34,812 nt of DNA. It comes from Syntrophobacter sp. SbD1. Its GTDB lineage: Bacteria > Desulfobacterota > Syntrophobacteria > Syntrophobacterales > Syntrophobacteraceae. The notes under the pieces were generated by a model. It did not search any database. It was not told the DNA's origin and was given only the letters and a program-made list of their open reading frames with translations. Every line of letters begins with the position of its first letter. Within the stretch, counting starts at the first letter, position 1. The position numbers were made by a program, and so were the translations under genes. The DNA lies in assembly GCA_900290365.1 (NCBI GenBank), contig OMOE01000137.1:18882-53693 (forward strand). Direction: 5' to 3'. Positions 9,130-16,857 of this stretch are shown here, one piece after another.

Positions 9130-10620
9130 ATGATAAGGGGAAGCGTTCAGATGCGGCTGGGCATTATCATTGTTGTTATCACCACGTTAATCCTTTCAGG
9201 ATACACCGCTTTTGACTATATGGCCCGAAAAAAAATAATGATGGGCGATATACGAGATCGCGTTGAGGGTCGATCGACGCGATTGGCAAAGGCCCTCGTC
9301 GATCCACTCTGGAATATCGACAAGAAGACAGTAGAGGACCTCATCAAGTCCGAAATGACGGCAAAGGACCTGTTTGCAGTACTCGTCCGCGAAGGCAACG
9401 GCGATACGGTCCTCGAAGGGGTAAAACGAGATTCGAATTGGGATCCTGCTTTGATCCAGGAAAAGATCGAAGGGGATTATATCAGCAAACGAACAGATAT
9501 CATAAGAGGTGCAGAGAAGCTTGGTTCAGTGGAGGTCTTTCTCACATCCAAATTTGTTTTACAAGATTTGAAATCGGATCTAATTCATTCATGTATAGCT
9601 TTTACGATCCTGAATGCTGTCCTTTTAATGGGGCTCACCATAAGCGTACGAAGAATCATTATTAAGCCTGTTAGTAATATAGCAAATGGTCTTACCGATA
9701 GCTCATATCGAGTCTCTTCGGCATCGGATCTTCTCTCGGAAGCCAGCAGTTCAATGGCCGGCAATTCGGCATCTCATGCGGCTGCTATAGAAGAGACCTC
9801 CTCCTCTTTGGAGCAGATGTCGGCTACTTCCAAGCTGAACGCTGAAAACATGAACAAAGCAAGACAAATGATGAAAGAGGCCTCCAACATCCTGGAGAAG
9901 GTTGACAGGCATCTCGGTGACATGATCCAGGCAATTGAAGATATTACGAAATCGAGCGAACAAACCAACAAGATCATCAAGACCATTGATGAAATTGCCT
10001 TCCAAACGAATCTGCTGGCTCTGAACGCGGCGGTTGAAGCTGCGCGGGCCGGCGAGGCAGGCGCCGGATTCGCCGTGGTGGCTAACGAAGTGAGGAACCT
10101 TGCCATGCGGGCTGCTGAGGCGGCAAAGGATACTGCCGGTCTGATTGAAGGCACAATCAATACGGTTCGCAACGGGAACTCACTCACCCAGTCAACTCAA
10201 AAGGCATTCAAGGAGAATATGGCCATTTCGCAGAAGGTCGGCGACCTCATAACGGAAATTGCAGAAGCTTCAAACGAGCAGGCATTGGGCATAGAACAGA
10301 TCAATAAGGCCACGGCCGATATGGACAGGATAATCCAGCAATCGGTGTCGGAATCAGAGGATACGGCTTCAGCTTCAAAAGAAATGAACGCCCTGGCGGG
10401 ACAGATGAAGTCATTTGTCACCGACCTGGTCCATATCATTGGAGGCAGAGCCGGGTCGGGCGACAACGGCAGAATGGTTGATACTCGCATGGGGACAGGC
10501 AACGGAGCAGCAAGGCCCCGGCAAGTCAATATGGATCATGCAGAAGGGAGACCTTTAACACCTGGATTCCTCCCTGCTGCAACAACTAATTATCAAAGCA
10601 AAAGAGGAGAATTATTATGA
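9130..10620 (+). CDS. Methyl-accepting chemotaxis protein
   Basis: Signalling hairpin [48 protein letters not shown]; two TM segments; SD GGAG before ATG. Confidence 0.95.
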   Translation: MIRGSVQMRLGIIIVVITTLILSGYTAFDYMARKKIMMGDIRDRVEGRSTRLAKALVDPLWNIDKKTVEDLIKSEMTAKDLFAVLVREGNGDTVLEGVKRDSNWDPALIQEKIEGDYISKRTDIIRGAEKLGSVEVFLTSKFVLQDLKSDLIHSCIAFTILNAVLLMGLTISVRRIIIKPVSNIANGLTDSSYRVSSASDLLSEASSSMAGNSASHAAAIEETSSSLEQMSATSKLNAENMNKARQMMKEASNILEKVDRHLGDMIQAIEDITKSSEQTNKIIKTIDEIAFQTNLLALNAAVEAARAGEAGAGFAVVANEVRNLAMRAAEAAKDTAGLIEGTINTVRNGNSLTQSTQKAFKENMAISQKVGDLITEIAEASNEQALGIEQINKATADMDRIIQQSVSESEDTASASKEMNALAGQMKSFVTDLVHIIGGRAGSGDNGRMVDTRMGTGNGAARPRQVNMDHAEGRPLTPGFLPAATTNYQSKRGELL

Positions 10621-11399
10621 AAAACTTTGTCAACAACGGAATACTTATTCCACTGTGCGTGATGCTGTCCGTGATTCTGCTCATGGCAAGTCCCGCCGCG
10701 TGCAAAGACCTGGTCGCGAGCGTAGCCCTCCTGCCCAATATTTCTGAATCGCCGGATAAAGGCGTATTCATTGATCTCATAAAGGCGATGAATGACACAT
10801 ACCCCGAAGGCAAGTTTAAAATAGAAGTTTTTCCTTTTGGCAGGTCCATTGACAACGTGGTCACGGGAAAGTCCGATTTTCATATCCCCATGCTTCGAAA
10901 TCCCATTGTCCCTGAAGAGAAACTGCCCTTCCGGTATGCATCCGTCCCCATGGGAAAGGTCTATTTTGTGATTTACTCGCACAAGGACAACCCCATCACC
11001 AAAGAGATGATCGAAAAGGCCATGTCCCAAAAACCATTTCCTTACAAAATAAGTGTGATGAGGGGACTTGAAAATTTTTCCGACTTTCCTGTGGAAGGTG
11101 AAACGAGCTTAGAACAGATGATGGAAAAGGTTGATAAAAAGCGGATTGATGCGTGCATTCACGCACAGGAAGAAGCTGACTTTGTGCTGAAGAATCTTAA
11201 GCTGAAAGACATTCACAGGGAGTACTATACAGTATATGACGACGTCGTCCTTGTGCAAAAAGGAGAGAAGGGAGATGAGGCCGACAAGATAATCTCTGCG
11301 TCCTTGAAGTCCCTTGCAGACAGCGGGCGCCTCGAAGAATTGCATGCCAAAATTCACGTGCCATATCAGGACTGGCAACCCGCACAGATGAACTGGTAA
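10617..11399 (+). CDS. Periplasmic substrate-binding (SBP_bac_3-like) protein
   Basis: Signal peptide, [45 protein letters not shown] overlap with the MCP gene. Confidence 0.8.
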   Translation: MKNFVNNGILIPLCVMLSVILLMASPAACKDLVASVALLPNISESPDKGVFIDLIKAMNDTYPEGKFKIEVFPFGRSIDNVVTGKSDFHIPMLRNPIVPEEKLPFRYASVPMGKVYFVIYSHKDNPITKEMIEKAMSQKPFPYKISVMRGLENFSDFPVEGETSLEQMMEKVDKKRIDACIHAQEEADFVLKNLKLKDIHREYYTVYDDVVLVQKGEKGDEADKIISASLKSLADSGRLEELHAKIHVPYQDWQPAQMNW

Positions 11400-11723
11400 A
11401 AAGAAAATCTACGAATAAGAACGGGGCCGGACCGCGTGACACGTACGGGGTGACGTAACAGATCTGTGCGTCCTCATGGCACGCTCACGGGGATCGGCCC
11501 CATCTGTGCTCAAATAGGCGCCTTATTTGGGCGCTTATGGGATAGACCCCGCCCCCTTGTACATCCACGCGGTTCTTTTGCATGGGAGGGCTTTATGCCC
11601 TCCCGCAGCACCTGATTTGAACGCAACTCCGTATTAGAAGTACCTCAACGGGAACCCATGAAAGGTACATGCTGAAGCCGCAACCATTGCCAATGGATTG
11701 ATTCCGGGTGTTTTACCTTTTTG

Positions 11724-11796
11724 ACCCGCAACCCGCAACCCCCGAACGAAGTGAGGCGCACATTCGTAATTCGTAATTCGTAATTCCTAATTGATC
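11724..11796. repeat. Two adjacent heptad arrays: ACCCGCA x2-3 and ATTCGTA x3-4
   Basis: ACCCGCA ACCCGCA ACCCCCG ... ATTCGTA ATTCGTA ATTCGTA ATTCCTA ATTGATC; 6 bp from malQ stop. Confidence 0.9.
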
Positions 11797-11801
11797 TCAC
11801 C

Positions 11802-13301
11802 TTACCTTCTTCCGTAAGCCCTGGTCAAATTCGATATCTTTTGAGAAAGATCGGCTGTCAACTGGTTTGCGGTGAGTCTCCATGCCCAGTTGCCGTGTGT
11901 GACCGAGGGCGTGTTCATGCGCGCTTCGGCCCCGAGTTCGAGAATGTCCTGCATCGGTATTATCGCTATTGAGGCGACCGACATCATGGCAGTGCGCACC
12001 AATTGCCCAGTTATACTGTTTTCGTCGAGTTCGCGGCCGAAGTATGCGAGCAGGTTCTCCTTTTCCCTCTGGCCGGCATCGTGCTCGAACCAGCCCTTTA
12101 CGGTGTTGTTGTCGTGGGTGCCTGTGTAGACGACGCAGTTTTCCACGTGGTTATGGAGAATGTAAGGATTTGCCGCCAGATCGTCTCCAAATGCAAAAAG
12201 CAGGGGCTTCATTCCCGGGAACCCATGCATGTTCATAATTTCCCTGACATCAGAGGTGATAACACCGAGGTCTTCGGCAATTATCGGCAGCGATGGAATG
12301 CGCCTGAGTAAAGTATTGAAGAATTCCCGGGCCGGAACTTTTACCCACTTTCCGTTTATGGCTGTTTTTTCGCAAGCCGGCACTTCCCAGTAGGCGACGA
12401 ATCCCCGGAAGTGATCGAGCCGAACCATGTCGAGATATTTCAGATTGTGCTCCATTCGGCTGATCCACCATGAATAGGAGCTATCCCTGAGCTTGTCCCA
12501 GCAGTAGACCGGATTGCCCCACAACTGCCCGGTTTCGCTGAAATAGTCCGGAGGCACTCCGGCAACGAAAAGAGGCTTTTTATCGCCGTCGAGCTTGAAG
12601 TACTCCGGGTTTTTCCAGACATCGGAGCTGTCGTAACTCACGTAGATCGGGATATCGCCTATCAACTGGATTTGCTTTTGATTGCAGTAGCTCTTAAGGG
12701 CCGACCATTGTTGAAAAAAAAGAAACTGGATGAATTTTTCCCGCTCTATCCTGACTGCCAGCCTTTGAGTCCACTCGTTCACGGCAGGTTGTGTCCGGTC
12801 CCTGATCTCGACCGGCCATTCATTCCAGGGTGCGCCCGAGAAGTTCTCCTTGAGGCCGATGAAAAGGGCGTAGTCCTCCAGCCAGTGTGCGTTGGCACTT
12901 ACAAAATTTTGATACCTGCATCCTTCATCGGGCATTTGCCTGAATTTTTCGTAAGCTATTTCCAGGACGCGGCTCTTAAATGCTGCTGCCTTCTCGTATT
13001 CAACTTTGGTCGAATCGAAGACAGGGGCGAAGCCAAGATCGTTCCAGGAAATGTATCCTTCCTTGACCAAAAGGTCCGGGGCAATCAGGAGCGGGTTTGC
13101 CGCAAAGGCTGAGAAACTGCAGTAGGGTGAGTTTCCACAGGCTTGAGAAGATGGATTGAAAGGCAGCACCTGCCAGAGGGTCTGGCTGGAATCTGCAAGA
13201 AAATCGGCAAAATCGTAAGCCCCTCTCCCCAAATCTCCTATACCGAATTGGGAAGGCAGGGATGTAAAATGCAGCAGAATGCCGCTTTTTCTCAGTTTCA
13301 A
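11802..13301 (-). CDS. malQ: 4-alpha-glucanotransferase
   Basis: RKSGILLHFTSLPSQFGIGDLGRGAYDFADFLADSSQTLWQVLPFNPSS, IIAEDLGVITSDVREIMNMHGFPGMKPLLFAF, YTGTHDNNTVKGW; TTG start 13301 with SD GGAG; the longer ORF start reads through the palindromic repeat. Confidence 0.93.
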   Translation of the reverse strand: MKLRKSGILLHFTSLPSQFGIGDLGRGAYDFADFLADSSQTLWQVLPFNPSSQACGNSPYCSFSAFAANPLLIAPDLLVKEGYISWNDLGFAPVFDSTKVEYEKAAAFKSRVLEIAYEKFRQMPDEGCRYQNFVSANAHWLEDYALFIGLKENFSGAPWNEWPVEIRDRTQPAVNEWTQRLAVRIEREKFIQFLFFQQWSALKSYCNQKQIQLIGDIPIYVSYDSSDVWKNPEYFKLDGDKKPLFVAGVPPDYFSETGQLWGNPVYCWDKLRDSSYSWWISRMEHNLKYLDMVRLDHFRGFVAYWEVPACEKTAINGKWVKVPAREFFNTLLRRIPSLPIIAEDLGVITSDVREIMNMHGFPGMKPLLFAFGDDLAANPYILHNHVENCVVYTGTHDNNTVKGWFEHDAGQREKENLLAYFGRELDENSITGQLVRTAMMSVASIAIIPMQDILELGAEARMNTPSVTHGNWAWRLTANQLTADLSQKISNLTRAYGRR

Positions 13302-13312
13302 ACGTTTCTCCA

Positions 13313-13552
13313 GGCGGTGGGACCGCCGGCCAGGTTGGCCGCTGCCTTCGGCGGCGGCAAGGCAAAAGTAAAAAGGCAAAAGTTAAAAAACAAATATACC
13401 GCAAATCTAAGAATTCTGCATAAAAGATGAAAGTCCGAAAGGCGGTGGGGACCGCCAGCCGGGTTGGCCGCTGCCTTCGGCGGCGGCAAGGCAAGAGAAA
13501 AAAGACAATACCGCAAATCCAAGAATTCTGCATAAAGGATGAAAGTCCGAAA
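13313..13552. repeat. Tandem copy A (13313-13440) and B (13441-13552) of a GC-rich palindromic element plus 45-bp tail
   Basis: GGCGGTGGG(G)ACCGCC...GGTTGGCCGCTGCCTTCGGCGGCGGCAAGGCAA and ATACCGCAAATC(T/C)AAGAATTCTGCATAAA(A/G)GATGAAAGTCCGAAA in both; stem GCCGCTGCC-TTC-GGCGGCGGC. Confidence 0.93.
13361..13391. repeat. GGCAAAA/GTAAAAA heptad array inside copy A
   Basis: GGCAAAA GTAAAAA GGCAAAA GTTAAAA AAC. Confidence 0.85.
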
Positions 13553-13614
13553 AAAGGTCCCGCTCCTCTCGTTTGAATGATATAAAATGACTGTTCTAAC
13601 CCTAGAGGAAACGT

Positions 13615-14805
13615 ATGATCACAAAAGGTATTCTTGACAAGATTTATGAGGCGGCAAGCATCCAGCGGTGGAACGATCACGTTCGTCCGGTCGAGTTTAC
13701 CGAACTGGACAAGCAGGCGCACAAAATGATTCTCGCCTACGTGCTCGGAAAACTCGAAGAATCCGAAAGGCAGGCCCCGATTGACTGGCTCAAGCTGATA
13801 GAGGGCGGGATTTTCGAATTCTTTCCCCGGGTGATCCTGACCGACATCAAGGCCCCGGTTTTTCATAAGCTGATGAGCAGAAAAGGGCGGGAGATCAATA
13901 CCCTGGTGCTCCAGAAGATGGATGAAGATATCAAGGGCCTGGGAGGAGATTTCGCAGACAATTTCAAAAACTACCTTTTTGACCCCAACTATGCCCGGTT
14001 CGAAAAAAGGATACTGAAGGCCGCCCATTATCTTGCGACTAACTGGGAATTCCAGATAATTTACAACACGGCCCCGTTCGTCTACGGGATCGATAAAACC
14101 AAGGAAGAAATCGAAAACCAGATAGAAGACCATTATGATCTTATCGGCGTGCAGAAAATTTCGCTTCGAAAAAAATCCTTCGGTTTTATAGATCTTTGCG
14201 CGCAGCTTCGGTTCCAGCAAAGATGGGCGCATTCGCCCCGCGTACCCAAGACCTCGGTGCTGGGGCACATGTTGATAGTGGCCATGATGTCCTATTTTTG
14301 TTCCGTTGAAATGGGCGCTTGCAGAAAGCGCAACTATAATAATTTTTTCAGCGGACTTTTCCACGATCTGCCCGAGGTGCTGACCCGCGATATCGTGTCG
14401 CCTGTGAAAACTTCGGTCGAGGGATTGGACGAAATAATAAAAGAATACGAAAGAATGCAGTTTGATGAGCGAATACTGCCTCTGCTTCCTTCTTCGATTC
14501 GCGAAGAGCTGGTCTATTTTATCCAGGATGAGTTTTCAAACAGGATAATTGAAGAAGGTATAATCAAAAAGGACATTTCCGGACCGCAGATGGATAGCTA
14601 CAACATGGACCAATACTCTCCGATTGACGGCGAAGTTATCCGTGCCTGCGACAAGCTCGCAGCCTTCATCGAAGCCACGCTCTCCATAAGGCACGGCATC
14701 CGCTCCCAGCACCTCGAGGAAGGCAGCGAAAAAATATACCGGGAGTACAGCAACCTTGGATCTGGCGGAATCAATTTCTCCGAGTTGTTCAATTACTATA
14801 AGTGA
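13615..14805 (+). CDS. HD-domain (YfbR-like phosphohydrolase) protein
   Basis: TSVLGHMLIVAMMSYF ... GLFHDLPEVLTRDIVSPVK; 396 aa. Confidence 0.82.
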   Translation: MITKGILDKIYEAASIQRWNDHVRPVEFTELDKQAHKMILAYVLGKLEESERQAPIDWLKLIEGGIFEFFPRVILTDIKAPVFHKLMSRKGREINTLVLQKMDEDIKGLGGDFADNFKNYLFDPNYARFEKRILKAAHYLATNWEFQIIYNTAPFVYGIDKTKEEIENQIEDHYDLIGVQKISLRKKSFGFIDLCAQLRFQQRWAHSPRVPKTSVLGHMLIVAMMSYFCSVEMGACRKRNYNNFFSGLFHDLPEVLTRDIVSPVKTSVEGLDEIIKEYERMQFDERILPLLPSSIREELVYFIQDEFSNRIIEEGIIKKDISGPQMDSYNMDQYSPIDGEVIRACDKLAAFIEATLSIRHGIRSQHLEEGSEKIYREYSNLGSGGINFSELFNYYK

Positions 14806-14951
14806 AGTTTGGAGTTTTTAGTTGTGAGTTTTGAGTTACTCAAAACTGCATAGTTTTGAGTTCCGAGTTTTTATTTACTCAAAACCAAAAACTGAAAACT
14901 GAAAACTGTTTTATTAATTACTCAAAACTAAAAACTAAAAACTGAGAACTG
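14806..14951. repeat. AGTTTTG heptads flipping to ACTCAAAA/AAAACTG inverted heptads
   Basis: AGTTTGG AGTTTTT AGTTGTG AGTTTTG AGTTACTC AAAACTGCAT AGTTTTG AGTTCCG AGTTTTT ATTTACTC AAAACCA AAAACTG AAAACTG ... AAAACTA AAAACTA AAAACTG. Confidence 0.95.
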
Positions 14952-14954
14952 CAT

Positions 14955-15458
14955 TTGCGAGCGGTAATCCAGCGCGTCCTTCAGGCGGGCGTAACAATAA
15001 ACGGGATTGAAATCGCGAGGATCGGCAGGGGTATTTTGGTTCTGCTCGGGGTCGGCAGTGAAGACTCTGAAGAAGACGCAAGCTATCTTGCCGAGAAAAC
15101 AGCTTATCTTCGAATATTTCCGGATGAAGCGGACAAGATGAACCGATCTGTTCTGGAGATCGAAGGAGAGGTCCTCGTCGTATCGCAATTCACTCTTTAC
15201 GGCGATTGCCGCAAAGGAAGGCGGCCTTCCTACGCCTCGGCGGCCCGGCCGGACCTGGCCGAGGTCCTCTACGAATTCTACGTTGCAGAACTTCTCAAAT
15301 ATACCCCAAAAGTTTATACAGGGCGTTTTCAGGCAATGATGGAAGTGTTTTTGGTAAACGACGGGCCGGTGACCTTGCTTTTGGACAGCAGGGCGGTGGG
15401 ACCGCCGGCCGGGATCGCCACTCAAACCTTCGGCGGCGGCAAGAAAAATCCGGAATGA
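14955..15458 (+). CDS. dtd: D-aminoacyl-tRNA deacylase
   Basis: [83 protein letters not shown] start; C-terminal 20+ aa from repeat copy C. Confidence 0.93.
   Translation: MRAVIQRVLQAGVTINGIEIARIGRGILVLLGVGSEDSEEDASYLAEKTAYLRIFPDEADKMNRSVLEIEGEVLVVSQFTLYGDCRKGRRPSYASAARPDLAEVLYEFYVAELLKYTPKVYTGRFQAMMEVFLVNDGPVTLLLDSRAVGPPAGIATQTFGGGKKNPE
15392..15443. repeat. Copy C of the palindromic element, inside the dtd 3' end
   Basis: GGCGGTGGGACCGCCGGCCGGGATCGCCACTCAAACCTTCGGCGGCGGCAAG, diverged in the centre from A/B. Confidence 0.9.
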
Positions 15459-15641
15459 TTGGCGCCACCTTTTCATGGTTTCACGGTGTCCCTACGAGAC
15501 ATTAGTTGCTATGGTGAACGCTTGCAATTGCCGCTCATGAACCAGGATGACGATTTAAACTCGGCTTGCTATGATAGGGATAACAGGCGAGGTGATCAAT
15601 CGATCGTGTGAAGATTGCAGTTATTGGAAAAAGGCTGGGCT

Positions 15642-15830
15642 ATGCAGTGTGCCATGTGCGAGGGCAGGGGGGTGATTTATTGCATCACGTGCAAACAGGG
15701 AAATGCCACCCCGCCCTGGCTTTCCGGGCAGGCGAAGGAAAAGTGCTCCGTGTGCAGGGGCAAAAAGGAAATGAAGTGCCCGGCCTGTGATGGCAAGGGT
15801 GAAGTGGAGGCGCGAGAAAAACAATTGTAG
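15642..15830 (+). CDS. Small DnaJ-zinc-finger-like protein with four CxxC motifs
   Basis: MQCAMCEGRGVIYCITCKQGNATPPWLSGQAKEKCSVCRGKKEMKCPACDGKGEVEAREKQL. Confidence 0.7.
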   Translation: MQCAMCEGRGVIYCITCKQGNATPPWLSGQAKEKCSVCRGKKEMKCPACDGKGEVEAREKQL

Positions 15831-15909
15831 ATTTTAGATTGTTAATTCAAAATCGCGGAACTTCCGTTTAGGACTTCCTAGTCAAATCTAAAATCTAAAA
15901 TCTAAAATT
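15828..15909. repeat. TAGATTT heptads with inverted AATCTAA heptads between convergent genes
   Basis: TAGATTTTAGATTG ... CAAATCTAAAATCTAAAATCTAAAATTCCC. Confidence 0.92.
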
Positions 15910-16857
15910 CCCTTTCTTCTCATAAAGCCCTTCCAGGGCCGAGCGCTCGACCAGCAGCGCCTCAATTGACGCAGTTCCCGTTCTTTCGCCCAAACCCCGC
16001 AAGGCGCCGGAGACTCCACCGCAACCGTATAGCCATGCGCTCGACGCATTTACCAGGGCGTGATGAAAATCGTTGTGTCCATGCCATTCAAGCAGATGCT
16101 CCGGTACTCCCGCATCTTCAATGAATGCTCTCACCAGCGCCGGCACCCCCCTGGGAAGGGCTGCGCCGGGATATGTAACTCCAAGTCCGAGGGTGTCGGA
16201 AAGCCTTATCTTGACGTCTATTCCGCTCTGTTCGCGAAGCTTCATAAGCTCAACGGCAAACGGGATGCCAAAGCCGTATACGTCCGACCTGGTGATATCT
16301 TCAAAGGCGCACCGGGGAACTATGCCCTTTTCAAGGGCTAGGCGCACCACCCTCAGGTATCGCTCGGCTGCATTTTTTCGGGTCGAGCCAAGCTTTAGAT
16401 AAATGTGGTAATCCGAGGCGGAAGTCAGGATTCCGGTCTCTTTGAGCCCCGCATCGATCGCCAGCCCGATCTCTTCTTCGGATGCGCGAATCCATCCCGT
16501 AATCTCGGGAAACCGGTAGTCCCTTGAACGGCACAGATCCATCAGTTCCCTGTCCCGGCGGGTGTATAGAAAAAATTCGGTTTGCCTGATCACGCCCTCC
16601 GGACCTGAAAGGTTGTGAAGCCTGTCAAAGAGCTCGACAGCCTCACCCGGTGCGAAAGGGAGCCTGGCCTGGCGCCCTTCACGGAAGGTTGAATCGGTGA
16701 TGAACATGTCCATTGCCGGTGAGGGTATAATCTGCCGGTCCCCGAACCTGATCCGGGGAGGTTCGCTATAAGGGAAAAAGTCACGGAGCAGGTTCGGCGC
16801 AGCTGGATCGTAGATACCTTGCAGGTGCACCTCAGGCCCCTCTCCTGTAATTTTCAA
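15895..16857 (-). CDS. DRE-TIM metallolyase family protein (Re-citrate/homocitrate synthase-like), apparently C-terminally short
   Basis: MFITDSTFREGRQARLPF, GVIRQTEFFLYTRRDRELM, KETGILTSASDYHIYLKL, CAFEDITRSDVYGFGIPFA, LLEWHGHNDFHHALVNASSAWLYGCGGVSGALRGLGERTG. Confidence 0.8.
   Translation of the reverse strand: MKITGEGPEVHLQGIYDPAAPNLLRDFFPYSEPPRIRFGDRQIIPSPAMDMFITDSTFREGRQARLPFAPGEAVELFDRLHNLSGPEGVIRQTEFFLYTRRDRELMDLCRSRDYRFPEITGWIRASEEEIGLAIDAGLKETGILTSASDYHIYLKLGSTRKNAAERYLRVVRLALEKGIVPRCAFEDITRSDVYGFGIPFAVELMKLREQSGIDVKIRLSDTLGLGVTYPGAALPRGVPALVRAFIEDAGVPEHLLEWHGHNDFHHALVNASSAWLYGCGGVSGALRGLGERTGTASIEALLVERSALEGLYEKKGNFRF

Noticed and set aside
13000-14364. 454-aa ORF on the - strand
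   Set aside because: Antisense to the HD-domain gene and overlapping malQ; its odd LLPCRRRRQRPT repeats are just translation of the palindromic element.
14928-15476. 182-aa - strand ORF opposite dtd
   Set aside because: Shadow ORF; its N-terminus is palindromic-repeat translation.
15575-15587. TAGGGATAACAGG resembling the first 13 nt of the I-SceI homing site
   Set aside because: Remaining bases do not match and no intron or homing endonuclease is present; likely chance.
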